Shown here one piece after another: positions 1 through 9,132 of a DNA stretch of 64,000 bases. Made by a program: the position numbers and the translations under genes. Below the pieces are notes generated by a model. That model saw only the letters and a list, made by a program, of their open reading frames with translations. It was not told where the DNA came from and made no database searches. The stretch lies in NCBI GenBank assembly GCA_028289405.1, contig JANQPP010000149.1:1-64000 (forward strand), in the 5' to 3' direction. The stretch comes from Pirellulales bacterium (GTDB lineage Bacteria; Planctomycetota; Planctomycetia; Pirellulales; JANQPP01). Numbering within the stretch: the stretch's first letter is position 1; each line of letters opens with the position of its first letter.

Positions 1-642
1 GCGGGCAGGAAAAAAACCGCCATTCAGTGATGCATGCGTGGAACGGTTAATCGGCCAGATCGCGGCGAGTGCCCTCAAGATGATGCCGATGCCCACGGCG
101 GCAAACAGTGCGGACTCGATTTGCCTGGCATGGAAGCCTACCGGAGGGAAGTGCTGGATTGTCTACGAGATGATGCGACCGCGTAGTCACGACGCACGCC
201 GAGGGCCGAATCAAATAAATGGATTCGAAAGTCGTGACGTCGTTGTAAGCGTTCGACGAGCCCGTCGGAGGCTCGATCTGCATTAGCTAAGAGTTGATCG
301 GACACTTTCCAGAGATCGAAGTTAGGCTGTGATGGACTGGGACGGAGTGTGAGCCCAGATGGTTCAGGAAATCGACCACACGGCGGCGAATGCGGAGCTG
401 ACTCCTCTGTGGATCGCTCAATCCCATCCCCCAGACCTCCGTGTCGTCCCCAAAACACCGAGTCCTCCTCCACCACACGATGGTTTTCTCCAAGCATCCC
501 GGAAACACCGGGCCCATCGCAAACCTCGATGTTTGCGATGGTGAAGTCTTCTATTGACCCCGGATTGGGTGTTTTCCGATAATCCGCCCCCTCAACCGGT
601 AGATGGTTGGCTGATCGAATCGAAATTTCACGGAGGATTCGC
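1..642. other. Non-coding stretch at window start
   Basis: No convincing gene was found on either strand. The open frames here give low-complexity, Arg/Ser/Pro-rich translations without recognisable domains or start signals. The only clear structure is a pair of adjacent inverted repeats near 498-541. The region ends with the ribosome binding site of the lipoprotein gene. Confidence 0.6.
498..541. repeat. Two adjacent inverted repeats (hairpins)
   Basis: A 5-bp stem (CCCGG/CCGGG, loop AAACA) lies at 498-512. It is followed at once by a perfect 11-bp stem at 514-541 (CCATCGCAAAC, loop CTCGAT, then the complement). No T-run follows on either strand, so this is not a standard terminator. It sits about 100 bp upstream of the lipoprotein gene and could be an operator or a structured leader. 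Confidence 0.55.
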
Positions 643-1272
643 GTGCGAAACATCCCTGCGCGATATTTGATTATTCTTCTGTGCGTGACGTTCTGGGGCT
701 GTCGCTCGCCGTATCGCTCGGATCAGGGCGCGCTGATGGGTGGGTTGCTTGGCGCGGGAACGGGCGCCGTCGTCGGCGAGGCATTGGGCAATTCGCTGGG
801 TGGAGCCGCGTTAGGCGCGGGCCTGGGGGCAGTCACCGGATCCATCGTGGGAGAGGAACTGGATCAGATTGAAGCGGAAAATCGTGCCCAAATCGAAGCC
901 CAACTCGGATCGCGGCTTTCCCGGGGCCAAGTCACCGTGGAGGACGTCGTCGCGATGAGCCGGGCGGAGGTTTCCGACGACTTGGTGATCAACCACATCC
1001 GAGCCGTGGGCGTGGCCCGGCGACCCTCCACGGATGATCTCATCCGCCTGCAACAAGAGAACGTCAGCCCTCGCGTCGTGGAGGAGATGCAGAATGCCGA
1101 GCCTCCCCAAACGACGACGGTCATTCGGGAGCCGCCGCCGGTGGTCGTCGTGGAAGATCCCTGGTATTGCCCACCTTGGTGGGGACCGGCTAGGTTCCAC
1201 TATCATCGTCGCCATTATCGACATGGACCTCCCCGCCGGCGGTTCAGTTGGGGTGTCTCCGTGCATCATTAA
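643..1272 (+). CDS. Glycine-zipper outer-membrane lipoprotein
   Basis: Probable small envelope lipoprotein of 209 residues. I chose the GTG at 643 because GGAGG lies 6 bases upstream. This start gives a short basic n-region, a hydrophobic stretch (LIILLCVTFW) and a lipobox cysteine (WGC) near residue 20. Residues 30-75 are a glycine-zipper repeat (GGLLGAGTGAVVGEALG and similar), as in the SlyB/YMGG family, which inserts into the outer membrane. The middle is helical and charged. The C-terminus is rich in Pro, His, Trp and Arg and may bind metal or the cell wall. The precise role is unknown. It stands alone ahead of the ABC permease and is followed by a small hairpin. Confidence 0.8.
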   Translation: MRNIPARYLIILLCVTFWGCRSPYRSDQGALMGGLLGAGTGAVVGEALGNSLGGAALGAGLGAVTGSIVGEELDQIEAENRAQIEAQLGSRLSRGQVTVEDVVAMSRAEVSDDLVINHIRAVGVARRPSTDDLIRLQQENVSPRVVEEMQNAEPPQTTTVIREPPPVVVVEDPWYCPPWWGPARFHYHRRHYRHGPPRRRFSWGVSVHH

Positions 1273-1287
1273 ACGGTCGGGCCGTTT
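1271..1287 (+). terminator. Weak hairpin after lipoprotein gene
   Basis: AAACGG, a 5-base loop, then CCGTTT starts inside the stop codon of the lipoprotein gene. Only a poor T-run follows, so termination is uncertain. Confidence 0.35.
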
Positions 1288-1380
1288 CGTCTCTCGGAAT
1301 GACATTCCAAGGGCCACTCTTGGCGATGCGTCAAGCAGGCACATCACTGCCCGCGACCGAGCCACATGACGGCAGCGTAT

Positions 1381-1434
1381 GCTTGGCATAGAATTTAGCC
1401 TAGAGCCAAGCTTTTCGGATAAGTATCCCGAAAA
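1381..1434. repeat. Two tandem hairpins upstream of the ABC permease
   Basis: GCTTGGC at 1381-1387 pairs with GCCAAGC at 1405-1411. TTTTCGG at 1412-1418 pairs with CCGAAAA at 1428-1434. They are back to back in the 251-bp gap before the permease. They may be transcript structure or protein-binding sites. Confidence 0.4.
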
Positions 1435-1523
1435 CTCGGAATTCAGGCAGCGAGGCGGGGCGAGGCGCTGCGGAACAACCGCTCTCGGCACGCCATCCAA
1501 ACTCAACTCACCACCTCATTGAT

Positions 1524-2351
1524 ATGTGGATTGGCCTCTGGCGGAAAGCGATACACGATGCGTGGGCGCTGCTATTCGCGCTGACGGTGCTGCTGTTCGG
1601 TTTTCATTGGATCTTCATCTGGCTTGTTAGCAAAGTCAGCCTGCCTGCGATGACGGAATTCCTGCTCAACGCGATTCCGCAAGAGTGGGAAGGGCTTTCC
1701 GGTGTTCCGTTCAAGGAGGTGGCCACCCCAACGGGCCGCATCGCCCTCGCACTGGTAGATCCGGTAGTCGTCTTTTCAATGTCTGCCTGGGGAATTGCTC
1801 GTGGTTCCGATGTGGTGAGCGGGGAACTCGGTCGAGGAGGATTGGAGCTTTTTCTGAGCCAGCCGGTCTCCAGGGTTGCCTGGCTGGCGACCCAAACCAC
1901 GGTAACGATCATGGGCACGGTTATCTTGGCCTGCGCGGCTTGGTGCGGCCTGTGGTGTGGAATCCAAACCGTGGAGGCAATTCAAGGTGTTTCTCCGCGA
2001 GATTTCGTCCCCGGCGTCGCCAACCTCTGCGCGCTGGGAATCATGCTCGCGGGCATCAGCACGCTCCTGTCCGCGTGGGGAAGCCAACGAGGAAAGACGA
2101 TCGGCATCATGACCGGTTTCTACGTCGTGCAAATGATCATAAAGCTCGTGGGCCGCATGGCCGAGCCTTTGTCATGGTTACAATATGTCTCGGTATTCAC
2201 GGCATTTGAACCGCAAGTTCTGGTCAGCCGCGCGGACGAGGCATGGTCACTTTTCCTGTGGTATGATGGCCCGCTTTTGGCGATCGGTGGCATCGCCTAC
2301 ATCCTCGCGGCAATTCGGTTTGCCACGCGGGACATCCCGGCACCTCTTTAA
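1524..2351 (+). CDS. ABC-2 type transporter permease
   Basis: Integral membrane protein of 275 residues with about six hydrophobic segments: residues 15-37, 75-95, about 115-140, 165-185, 190-215 and 240-262. Between the first and second lies a soluble loop. The stretch RGSDVVSGELGRGGLELFLSQPVSR is the cytoplasmic 'E-loop' pattern typical of ABC-2 permeases of the NosY/YhaP type, where the ATPase docks. The family exports or moves substrates with a separate ATP-binding subunit. No ATPase gene is adjacent on the right, and the left neighbour is a lipoprotein, so the partner is encoded elsewhere or is missing. The substrate cannot be read from the sequence. Confidence 0.75.
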   Translation: MWIGLWRKAIHDAWALLFALTVLLFGFHWIFIWLVSKVSLPAMTEFLLNAIPQEWEGLSGVPFKEVATPTGRIALALVDPVVVFSMSAWGIARGSDVVSGELGRGGLELFLSQPVSRVAWLATQTTVTIMGTVILACAAWCGLWCGIQTVEAIQGVSPRDFVPGVANLCALGIMLAGISTLLSAWGSQRGKTIGIMTGFYVVQMIIKLVGRMAEPLSWLQYVSVFTAFEPQVLVSRADEAWSLFLWYDGPLLAIGGIAYILAAIRFATRDIPAPL

Positions 2352-2471
2352 AAGCCTGAGGACAAAACCTCTCAGCATCTGCGTAATTGGGTGTTCGTCG
2401 ACCGTGAAACGCCGACGGACGAAACAAACGGAAGCTTTTGTCCGTTGGCTTTAAGTCTTCACGGGAAAAAG

Positions 2472-3668
2472 ATGGATACGGAAAATCAAAACGATGTGTC
2501 CGCGAAGGAGGAGGCAACACCGTACCAGACCGATGCTCCACCGGTATTCGATGCACCGGGCGAGTTGTCGCCGGAAGCTTTGCAAGAAGCCAAACGGTAC
2601 AACCGCTTGGAGCTTTGGTGCAGCTTGGCGGATCGAGCGTTGGATCTCTTGTTCCTCGGAGTGATGGCGTTTTTCTTGGCCGTTCCTGTCGATGGTTGGC
2701 TGGAGGGGCGACTCGGATTGGCAAGTGACGTGCCGCGGTTGGTGGTGCTGTTCTTGGTCACTTTTTTGCTGCACGAAGCGGTTTCCCTGCCGCTCTCGTT
2801 TTATTCGGGCCATGTACTTGAACGCCAGTTCGGGCTTAGCACGCAATCGGGGGGCCGTTGGTTCGTCCGCCACTTGAAACATTATTTGGTCGCGCTGGTA
2901 ATTAGCCTGCTGATGTTCCTCGGCTTGTACACGATTTTTTGGACCGTGGGTCCCTGGTGGTGGCTTGTCGCGGCTTGTGCTTTTTTCGCCGTGAGCGTCC
3001 TGGCTGGCCAGTTGATGCCCGTCCTCATTTTGCCGTTGTTTTATCGAGTGGTCCGGCTGGAGGAGCCTGCTTGGAAGGAACGCTGGGCTCACCTGGCTTC
3101 AACGGCCGGACTTTCGCTCGAAGGGATTTATCGTCTCGATCTCAGCGTGGAAACGGTAAAGGCTAACGCCATGTTGGCTGGTTTGGGCTCGACTCGCCGG
3201 GTTCTGTTGGGAGATACGCTTCTGGAAAAATTCACTCGCGAAGAACTCGATGTGATTTTCGCCCATGAGTTGGGACATCACGTGCATCGGCATCTGCCGA
3301 AAATACTTGTCGCGGGAGGAATTTTTGCCGTGGTGAGCTTTTGGCTCTGCCATCGTACGTTGGCGGCGTACCTGGGAGAGTCGTATGTGCCTTACGACTT
3401 CGGCGTGCAGTATTTGCCGTTGTTGATGCTCATCCTGCACGTGGTCATGACGGCATTCGAGCCTCTACAAAATCTGCTGAGCCGGCATTTCGAGCGACAA
3501 AGCGACCGCTACGCCCTGGAAAGCACCGGCAACCATGCCGCTTACAAATCGGCCTTCCAAAAGCTGGCAGCGGTGAACAAAGTAGATCCCGACCCGCACC
3601 CCCTGGAAGTCGCATTGTTTCACAGCCATCCGCCAATTTCACAGCGGCTTGCCATCGCCGACCATTAA
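2472..3668 (+). CDS. M48 family metalloprotease (Ste24/CAAX prenyl protease type)
   Basis: Membrane zinc protease of about 398 residues. It has HELGHH at about residue 265, which supplies two zinc-ligand histidines and the catalytic Glu. A downstream E in FERQSDRYALES (about residue 340) is the third ligand. Hydrophobic segments lie at about residues 60-85, 90-115, 145-170 and 175-200, with two more after the HEXXH. This layout matches Ste24 (CAAX protease 1) more than the shorter HtpX. Bacterial members are thought to take part in membrane-protein quality control. I chose the ATG at 2472 over the longer frame from 2391 because the extra 27 residues are not family-like. It is convergent with the next gene. 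Confidence 0.85.
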   Translation: MDTENQNDVSAKEEATPYQTDAPPVFDAPGELSPEALQEAKRYNRLELWCSLADRALDLLFLGVMAFFLAVPVDGWLEGRLGLASDVPRLVVLFLVTFLLHEAVSLPLSFYSGHVLERQFGLSTQSGGRWFVRHLKHYLVALVISLLMFLGLYTIFWTVGPWWWLVAACAFFAVSVLAGQLMPVLILPLFYRVVRLEEPAWKERWAHLASTAGLSLEGIYRLDLSVETVKANAMLAGLGSTRRVLLGDTLLEKFTREELDVIFAHELGHHVHRHLPKILVAGGIFAVVSFWLCHRTLAAYLGESYVPYDFGVQYLPLLMLILHVVMTAFEPLQNLLSRHFERQSDRYALESTGNHAAYKSAFQKLAAVNKVDPDPHPLEVALFHSHPPISQRLAIADH

Positions 3669-3708
3669 CGACGCATGCGGCATTGGGGGCGAGGCGCCGC
3701 CGTGCCGG

Positions 3709-4545
3709 TTAGCGACGAGGCAAGCTTGCCGGTTTGACCGCCGACGGCGGCTCGGGCATCGCCTCCATGGGTGTCGTTGCCTCCTGGTCGCTTGGTAGCC
3801 GCGGATCAGAGAACGGGGCGTCGCCACACCAAGGATCGAAGCCGGAAATGGCGGCGGGTGTCAGCAAGGGGCGCGACGGATAGGGGTGCGAGTTCGTCTC
3901 ATGGGTGAAGAGCGATGGCCGGCCCAACCCCAGTGTATAGATCGTGGAGCCGGGCGGCTCCACGAACATTTTGTATGGCAGCAGAGGAAAGGTCGCGTAG
4001 AATTTCGCGGCGGACCAAGCAGGCTGTACGAGCGGGTGTCGCGAAAGGCCATGCCGCTCCAGGAGGACATCCTCGAAGTAAGCTGGACGCCGACGTAACG
4101 CCGTTGCCTCCCAATGGTAGGCCAAACCTTGCCAGCGTTTGTCGTCGCTGATGATCTTTTGCTGGTCGGTGGGGGTGATAGGGGGCGAAAATCGCTCCGG
4201 AAGCCGGCCCTCCGTCGGTTCGATATTGATCTCCAGCTCTTGCACCAACGGCGTGGCGGGGTCCAGGTTTTCCTGAAAGGGTTCCACCGGATCGACATAG
4301 GTTTCGTAGGACTCGTAAGTGTTCACGTCTCCAAATTCGTCATCTGTATCGAGATCGACGCTTGGCGGTCCGAAAACGGGAGACGTCCCTTCGAAGTCTT
4401 GCGCCAGTGCCGGACCACGAACGGTAATTGCTAGAATCACACCGAACCACCACGTCCTCCGCAATCGAAAAATTTGGCCCTGGCGGTCCAAGCGGGGAGC
4501 GCGATGCGTCTGGCGGGTCGACACGAGTAAGGGGTGAATTCGCAT
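3709..4545 (-). CDS. Secreted protein of unknown function
   Basis: About 278 residues. Following a basic N-terminus, a hydrophobic segment ending in PALAQ (about residue 49) looks like a late signal peptide. The mature protein starts with an acidic stretch and then has a region rich in aromatic residues, Pro and His (YYATFPLLPYKMFVEPPG-like), without a domain I recognise. The latter part mentions several positions typical of a compact secreted domain (GFDPWCGD near the C-terminus) before a Pro/Ala-rich tail. Similar secreted proteins are common in Planctomycetes. The ATG at 4545 was preferred to a GTG three codons upstream. It diverges from the TolC-like gene. Confidence 0.6.
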   Translation of the reverse strand: MRIHPLLVSTRQTHRAPRLDRQGQIFRLRRTWWFGVILAITVRGPALAQDFEGTSPVFGPPSVDLDTDDEFGDVNTYESYETYVDPVEPFQENLDPATPLVQELEINIEPTEGRLPERFSPPITPTDQQKIISDDKRWQGLAYHWEATALRRRPAYFEDVLLERHGLSRHPLVQPAWSAAKFYATFPLLPYKMFVEPPGSTIYTLGLGRPSLFTHETNSHPYPSRPLLTPAAISGFDPWCGDAPFSDPRLPSDQEATTPMEAMPEPPSAVKPASLPRR

Positions 4546-4972
4546 GGTTTTCACGGCACGCAGAAGGGACTTGGGCTAAAACCGCAGGCAGCAAGAATGC
4601 TTCCTACTTGATTTCGACTTCCCAAGCCACGAAGTAGCGAAAACCATAGCGTTCCCGGGTAGATTTGCGACCTCGTGGGAGCCTGGATGGCACAATCGCC
4701 ATCAGCCGACCGCGTCTGAATCCCGACACAACACGCGTAGTTTCTCAGCGGCACGCACGTCCTGCCGGAGATACGGCTTATTCCACGTACGATCCGGATC
4801 TGTCAGGGTGTTGGGTCGATTTGCCGTCAGTCCACGCCGCCTTCTCGCCGATACCGATTCGCGGAACAGGCACCACGGACGGTGCCTAGGGGCGCAGGAC
4901 ATCTTCCGCGGGGAAGCGAGAGTGTTCTCGGTCCCACCCTATGCAACTAGGAAGCATATCGCCGGCGGAGCC
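4546..4972. other. Divergent intergenic region (secreted protein / TolC-like)
   Basis: About 430 bases between two divergent genes. It must hold both promoters, but I could not pick out -35/-10 pairs with confidence. It contains a perfect 7-bp inverted repeat at 4868-4887. If the TolC-like gene starts further upstream than annotated, part of this stretch would be coding. Confidence 0.5.
4868..4887. repeat. Perfect inverted repeat in the TolC-like leader
   Basis: AGGCACC, a 6-base loop, GGTGCCT. It lies about 85 bp upstream of the preferred GTG start and may be an operator or a leader hairpin. Confidence 0.45.
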
Positions 4973-7132
4973 GTGGACGAAAATCTCGTTTTATACAACC
5001 GGCTACGCCGTTGGCGGCCGTCGCCTCTATTCACTCAGGACAGCCGAAGGCCTCCCGAACTCGTGTTCGCGCTCGCGGCCATGATCGGTGTGATGGGGGG
5101 GTGCCGCGGAGGCAATTCCTTGCGCTTCGATATCAACGAAGACGCTGTCCATTACGAGCAGGTCGTCGAGCATACTCCTCCGCCCGAGGTTCCGATCGTG
5201 GGCGAGACTGGCAAAGGCGGATCGTTGCCTCCGCGCCGGATCGCGGACCATGACGACATCGAATATCAAGACATCACGCTGGCGGAAGTAGTCCGTGTAT
5301 CTTTGGAAACCAGCGAGGTGATGCACGATATCGGAGGCCGCGTGATCACGGCCCCCACGGGCGTGGTTTCCCTCTATGATCCCGCTATCCAAGACACCAA
5401 TGGATTCTTTGGCACGGAGGCGGCTCTCGCGGCATTCGACGCACAATGGGCCACGAGCATGTTCTTCACGCGGAGCGACAGCGCGCTCAATTCGGTCAAT
5501 CCCGTGAGCGGTGGACCCAACTTCCTCAACCAGAATTCATCCATATTCCGAACTCAGGTCACCAAGAACACGGCCTACGGCGGCCAACTCTCGCTCAGCA
5601 ATCTCACCAATTACGACAATAGCGCCGCGCCCGGGCGACTGTTCGCCGATGCCTACGACACCACGATCGAAGCGGGAGTTCGGCAACCGCTGTTGCAAGG
5701 AGCGGGCCTGGACATCAACCGGATCGCCGGACCCAATGCTCTGCCGGGCTTTTTCTTCGGAAATGGTGTCGTGATCGCCCGCTTGAACACGGACGTGTCG
5801 GTCGCCGATTTCGAGTTGGCGGTCATTACTCTCTTGAATGACGTGGAGGACGCCTACTGGGATTTGAGTTTTGCCTATCGCGATCTGGCCGCGAAACTGG
5901 CCGCCCGCGACGCGGCTTTGGAAACTTGGCGTCGCATCCGCGCCTTGTATGAAGTGGGGCGCCGCGGTGGCGAAGCGGAGAATGAAGCCCAAGCCTTACA
6001 GCAATACCTGCAATTCGAAGCGCAAGTGCAAGACGCGCTGAGCGGCACTTCCACGGGCACCGGCATTTACGCCAACGAACGGCGTTTGCGGAGGCTGATG
6101 GGCCTGCCCCCCAATGACGGAAAGTTACTTCGTCCGGCGGACGAGCCGGCCCGGGCAGAAATCTATTTTGACTGGGAGCAAGTTTTGCCGGAGGCGTTCG
6201 TCAGCCGCGTCGAACTACGGCGGCAACGCATCGTCGTGCACCGACGGGAATTGGAATTGCTCGCCGCCCGCAACTTCTTGCTGCCTCGCTTGGATCTCGT
6301 GGGCAATTACCGTTTCCGTGGATTCGGTGACGATTTGATCAACAATCGTGATGCCGCCCGGGGCACGTATTCCAGCGCTTTCGGCAACTTGTTCGACGGA
6401 AACCATCAAGAGTGGGACGTCGGATTTGAATTCACCGTTCCCACGAGTTTCCGCCAAGCCACCGCAAACATGCGCAACGGCCAGCTCAACTTGGCGCGGG
6501 AACGGGCGATCCTCGCGGAACAGGAGTTAGAAATCTCGCACGGCCTGAGCGCGGCCATTACCGAAATGGATCGTGCCTTCCATACGATGCAGACCAACTA
6601 CAATTTGTTCCTCGCCGCGCGGAAGCAGGTAGACGCCGTGGAACGGGCCTACTCCGTGGGCCGTGTGACCTTTGATGTCCTCGCCGAAGCACAACGGCAA
6701 CGTGCCGACGCGGAATCCGCGTATCACCGCTCCATGGTTGAGTACACCAAGGCGATCAAGGACGTTCACTTTGCCAAGGGGACGCTCCCCATCTATCACG
6801 GCGTGATGTTGGCCGAGGGACCTTGGCCGTTGAAAGCGTATCGCGATGCCGAGCGGATTCGCAGTTTTCCCTATCGTTTCAATTACGGGATCGCGGGCGC
6901 GGTGAAACATGGCCGCCTTCCGCCGGACTTGGAAACGCCCAGCGTACCCCCTTCCATGTCCGCGGCGCCGCAAATGCTGGCTCCAAAGGCAGAAATCATT
7001 CCGCTTCCCGATGTGGGCCAAGAGTTCCTGCCCATGGCGGAACCGGGTGGCTTGCGAACAGATCCGATGGATGTTCCGTTGGGCGAGCCCGCGTCTGGAT
7101 TGGATCCCGCTTTCACGCCGAACGAGCCCTGA
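4973..7132 (+). CDS. TolC family outer-membrane efflux lipoprotein
   Basis: Outer-membrane channel component of a tripartite export system, about 719 residues. After a basic N-terminus, a hydrophobic stretch LVFALAAMIGVMGGC ends in a lipobox cysteine near residue 46. The rest shows the TolC pattern: two long coiled-coil repeats separated by beta-barrel strands. Examples are ELAVITLLNDVEDAYWDLSF followed by a long Ala/Glu/Arg-rich helix, and later NLARERAILAEQELEISHGL and DAVERAYSVGRVTFDVLAEA. It is longer than E. coli TolC because of an N-terminal acidic linker and a Pro-rich C-terminal tail of about 80 residues. The start is uncertain: the GTG at 4973 has GGAG very close, and the frame stays open to 4808. 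No inner-membrane pump genes are adjacent. Confidence 0.85.
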   Translation: MDENLVLYNRLRRWRPSPLFTQDSRRPPELVFALAAMIGVMGGCRGGNSLRFDINEDAVHYEQVVEHTPPPEVPIVGETGKGGSLPPRRIADHDDIEYQDITLAEVVRVSLETSEVMHDIGGRVITAPTGVVSLYDPAIQDTNGFFGTEAALAAFDAQWATSMFFTRSDSALNSVNPVSGGPNFLNQNSSIFRTQVTKNTAYGGQLSLSNLTNYDNSAAPGRLFADAYDTTIEAGVRQPLLQGAGLDINRIAGPNALPGFFFGNGVVIARLNTDVSVADFELAVITLLNDVEDAYWDLSFAYRDLAAKLAARDAALETWRRIRALYEVGRRGGEAENEAQALQQYLQFEAQVQDALSGTSTGTGIYANERRLRRLMGLPPNDGKLLRPADEPARAEIYFDWEQVLPEAFVSRVELRRQRIVVHRRELELLAARNFLLPRLDLVGNYRFRGFGDDLINNRDAARGTYSSAFGNLFDGNHQEWDVGFEFTVPTSFRQATANMRNGQLNLARERAILAEQELEISHGLSAAITEMDRAFHTMQTNYNLFLAARKQVDAVERAYSVGRVTFDVLAEAQRQRADAESAYHRSMVEYTKAIKDVHFAKGTLPIYHGVMLAEGPWPLKAYRDAERIRSFPYRFNYGIAGAVKHGRLPPDLETPSVPPSMSAAPQMLAPKAEIIPLPDVGQEFLPMAEPGGLRTDPMDVPLGEPASGLDPAFTPNEP

Positions 7133-7152
7133 ACGCAATCAGAAAAGTCCGC

Positions 7153-9027
7153 TCAAAGAGGGCGGCCCTTCCAGCGGACAAAGCCTTCCATCGCGAAATA
7201 CTCGGGCAGTCCGAGTTGGTTATAGGCATCGGATGTGTGACGGTTCCGGTCCTCGGCACGCTGCCAGAATTCACGGGAATCGGACCCAGGAAACAGGGCG
7301 GAGTCCTTTTGAGATTCATGGCGAAAGATGGCCGCCCGTTTCTTTTGAATGTCGCTAGGGCTCAAGGGGACCGCGATTTCGATTTCATGCGTGGCCCATT
7401 CTTGCCACGCGCCACGGTATAGAAGCACTTCCGGACGCCCGCCGTGGGCCGCTTCGATTTCGCCCAATGCGAGGAAGATGGCCTCCGCGCAGACGCGGTG
7501 TGTCCCGTGCGGATCGGAAAGGTCACCCGCCACGTAAATTTGTGAAGGATTTACTCGCTCGATCAGTTCTCGAATTAAACGCACATCTTCCTCACCGACC
7601 GGGTTCTTGGAGATGGTACCCGTGCGGTAAAAGGGAAGATCCAGGAAATGCAAATGCTCTTCGCGGCAGCCACAGACCATGGCCCCCGCCTTCGCTTCGG
7701 CCCAACGGATGAGCCGCTTGATATCGAGCACGGCCTGGCTGTCAGGCTGGCCGGGCACCTTATCGGTCAAGTCGTGCAAGACCTGGTTTTCCAGTTGCGG
7801 TGATTTTTCATGGTCGATGCCGAAGTGACGATTTACTTCGGTCACTAAATCGGCCAATTGCCGGGCATCGTGGTCGAATACGGCGATATTACCGCTGGTC
7901 ATGTACGCCACATGCACTTCATGCCCGTCCTCCACCATGCGGATCAGCGTTCCTCCCATGCTGATCACGTCATCGTCCGGATGCGGACTGAAACAGATGG
8001 TCCGTTGGTGCTCGCGTCCAGCTGGGTGATATTCGATGGTGTCCATCATCCAGCGGAATACGCGATGGGCCACGCTTTGCGCGGGGCCGTGTTGCCGCAA
8101 CAGTTGGTGCAGGTTGTGCTCCCGAAAATCGTTGTCGTCGAGCTTTAGCAACGCTTTTCCGGTCTGGTCGCAGAGCCACAACACCGCCTTTTTGATCAAG
8201 CTGTCCGTCCAATCCACGTTGCCCAAAGCCCAGGGCGTGGCGACGTCTTTGAGTTTGCCTGCCGCCGCGCGGTCCAGCAGGAAGGTCACGTCGGGATGGC
8301 CGCGAAGCTGCGTGGCCGGTACGCGCTCGGTGGCCGGTTTCTCGGCCGCTTCGTGGATGATCCCGCCTTTATGCTCGCCGAGCGCCACCAACAGGATCTT
8401 GCGGGCCTCCAAAATCGTACCCAACCCCATGGTGATGGCCTGGGTGGGGACGTTGTCTTCGCTGAAAAAATCGCTGGCGGCGTCTTTCCGCGTGATTGGG
8501 TCGAGCGTCGCCAGACGGGTCCGGCTGTTGGGTACGCTGAAGGGCTCGTTGAAGCCGATATGCCCATTCCGACCAATGCCCAAAAGCTGCACGTCGATGC
8601 CGCCGGCCTGATGAATCGCCGCTTCATATTGGCGACAATGATGCTCCACGTCTTCCAGAGCAACCGTGCCGTCCGGAATGTGGATGTTTTCTGGACGAAT
8701 ATTCACATGCTGGAAAAAATGCTCATGCATCCAGCGGTGGTAGCTTTGCAACCGGTCCGGTTCGAGGCCGAAATACTCGTCGAGATTGAAGGTCACGACT
8801 TGCGAAAAATCGAGCCCCTCTTCCCGATGCATACGAGCCAATTCGCGATAGATTCCCACGGGCGTGGAACCGGTGGGCAAGCCCAGGACGGCGGTCTGCC
8901 CACACGAATTTCGTTCGCGAATAATTCCCGCGAGAATGTGCGCGACGTACCGCCCCAAATCCCGGTCGGAATCGAAGACGAAACAAGGAATCAACGTTCC
9001 CCGCACAGGACGGGCGATTTGAGTCAT
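7153..9027 (-). CDS. nagB: Glucosamine-6-phosphate deaminase fused to a LmbE/PIG-L deacetylase-like domain
   Basis: Two-domain protein of about 624 residues. Residues 20-270 are NagB. They contain NLDEYFG at about 82 and GRNGHIGFNEP at about 151, which hold the catalytic Asp and His of the GlcN6P isomerase/deaminase family (GlcN6P to fructose-6-phosphate plus ammonia). From about residue 340 on is a LmbE/PIG-L domain with the zinc-binding HPDDD motif (about 349-353) and a later DPHGTHR stretch. That family deacetylates N-acetylglucosamine-type sugars. The fusion suggests one polypeptide that handles N-acetylated amino sugars, as in similar long NagB proteins of Bacteroidetes and Planctomycetes. 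The gene follows the sugar isomerase by 105 bases and may be cotranscribed. The ATG at 9027 fits the conserved N-terminus. Confidence 0.9.
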   Translation of the reverse strand: MTQIARPVRGTLIPCFVFDSDRDLGRYVAHILAGIIRERNSCGQTAVLGLPTGSTPVGIYRELARMHREEGLDFSQVVTFNLDEYFGLEPDRLQSYHRWMHEHFFQHVNIRPENIHIPDGTVALEDVEHHCRQYEAAIHQAGGIDVQLLGIGRNGHIGFNEPFSVPNSRTRLATLDPITRKDAASDFFSEDNVPTQAITMGLGTILEARKILLVALGEHKGGIIHEAAEKPATERVPATQLRGHPDVTFLLDRAAAGKLKDVATPWALGNVDWTDSLIKKAVLWLCDQTGKALLKLDDNDFREHNLHQLLRQHGPAQSVAHRVFRWMMDTIEYHPAGREHQRTICFSPHPDDDVISMGGTLIRMVEDGHEVHVAYMTSGNIAVFDHDARQLADLVTEVNRHFGIDHEKSPQLENQVLHDLTDKVPGQPDSQAVLDIKRLIRWAEAKAGAMVCGCREEHLHFLDLPFYRTGTISKNPVGEEDVRLIRELIERVNPSQIYVAGDLSDPHGTHRVCAEAIFLALGEIEAAHGGRPEVLLYRGAWQEWATHEIEIAVPLSPSDIQKKRAAIFRHESQKDSALFPGSDSREFWQRAEDRNRHTSDAYNQLGLPEYFAMEGFVRWKGRPL

Positions 9028-9132
9028 GCCGGCACGTAACAAGTTGGTGCGTCTCTTTCTGCTTTGCAAAGGGCGTGATGGACCACGGAAAGGGAGCTAT
9101 TATCGCACAAGACATGATAGTTATCCATCACG

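Noticed and set aside
138-653. 171-residue minus-strand open frame
   Set aside because: Composition is low complexity, there is no start signal and no domain; it overlaps the lipoprotein start.
1383-1400. TTGGCAT-N5 resembling a sigma-54 promoter upstream of the ABC permease
   Set aside because: The -12 part reads TTAG; the required GC twelve bases from GG is absent.
8296-9039. 247-residue plus-strand frame
   Set aside because: Antisense shadow of the NagB domain.
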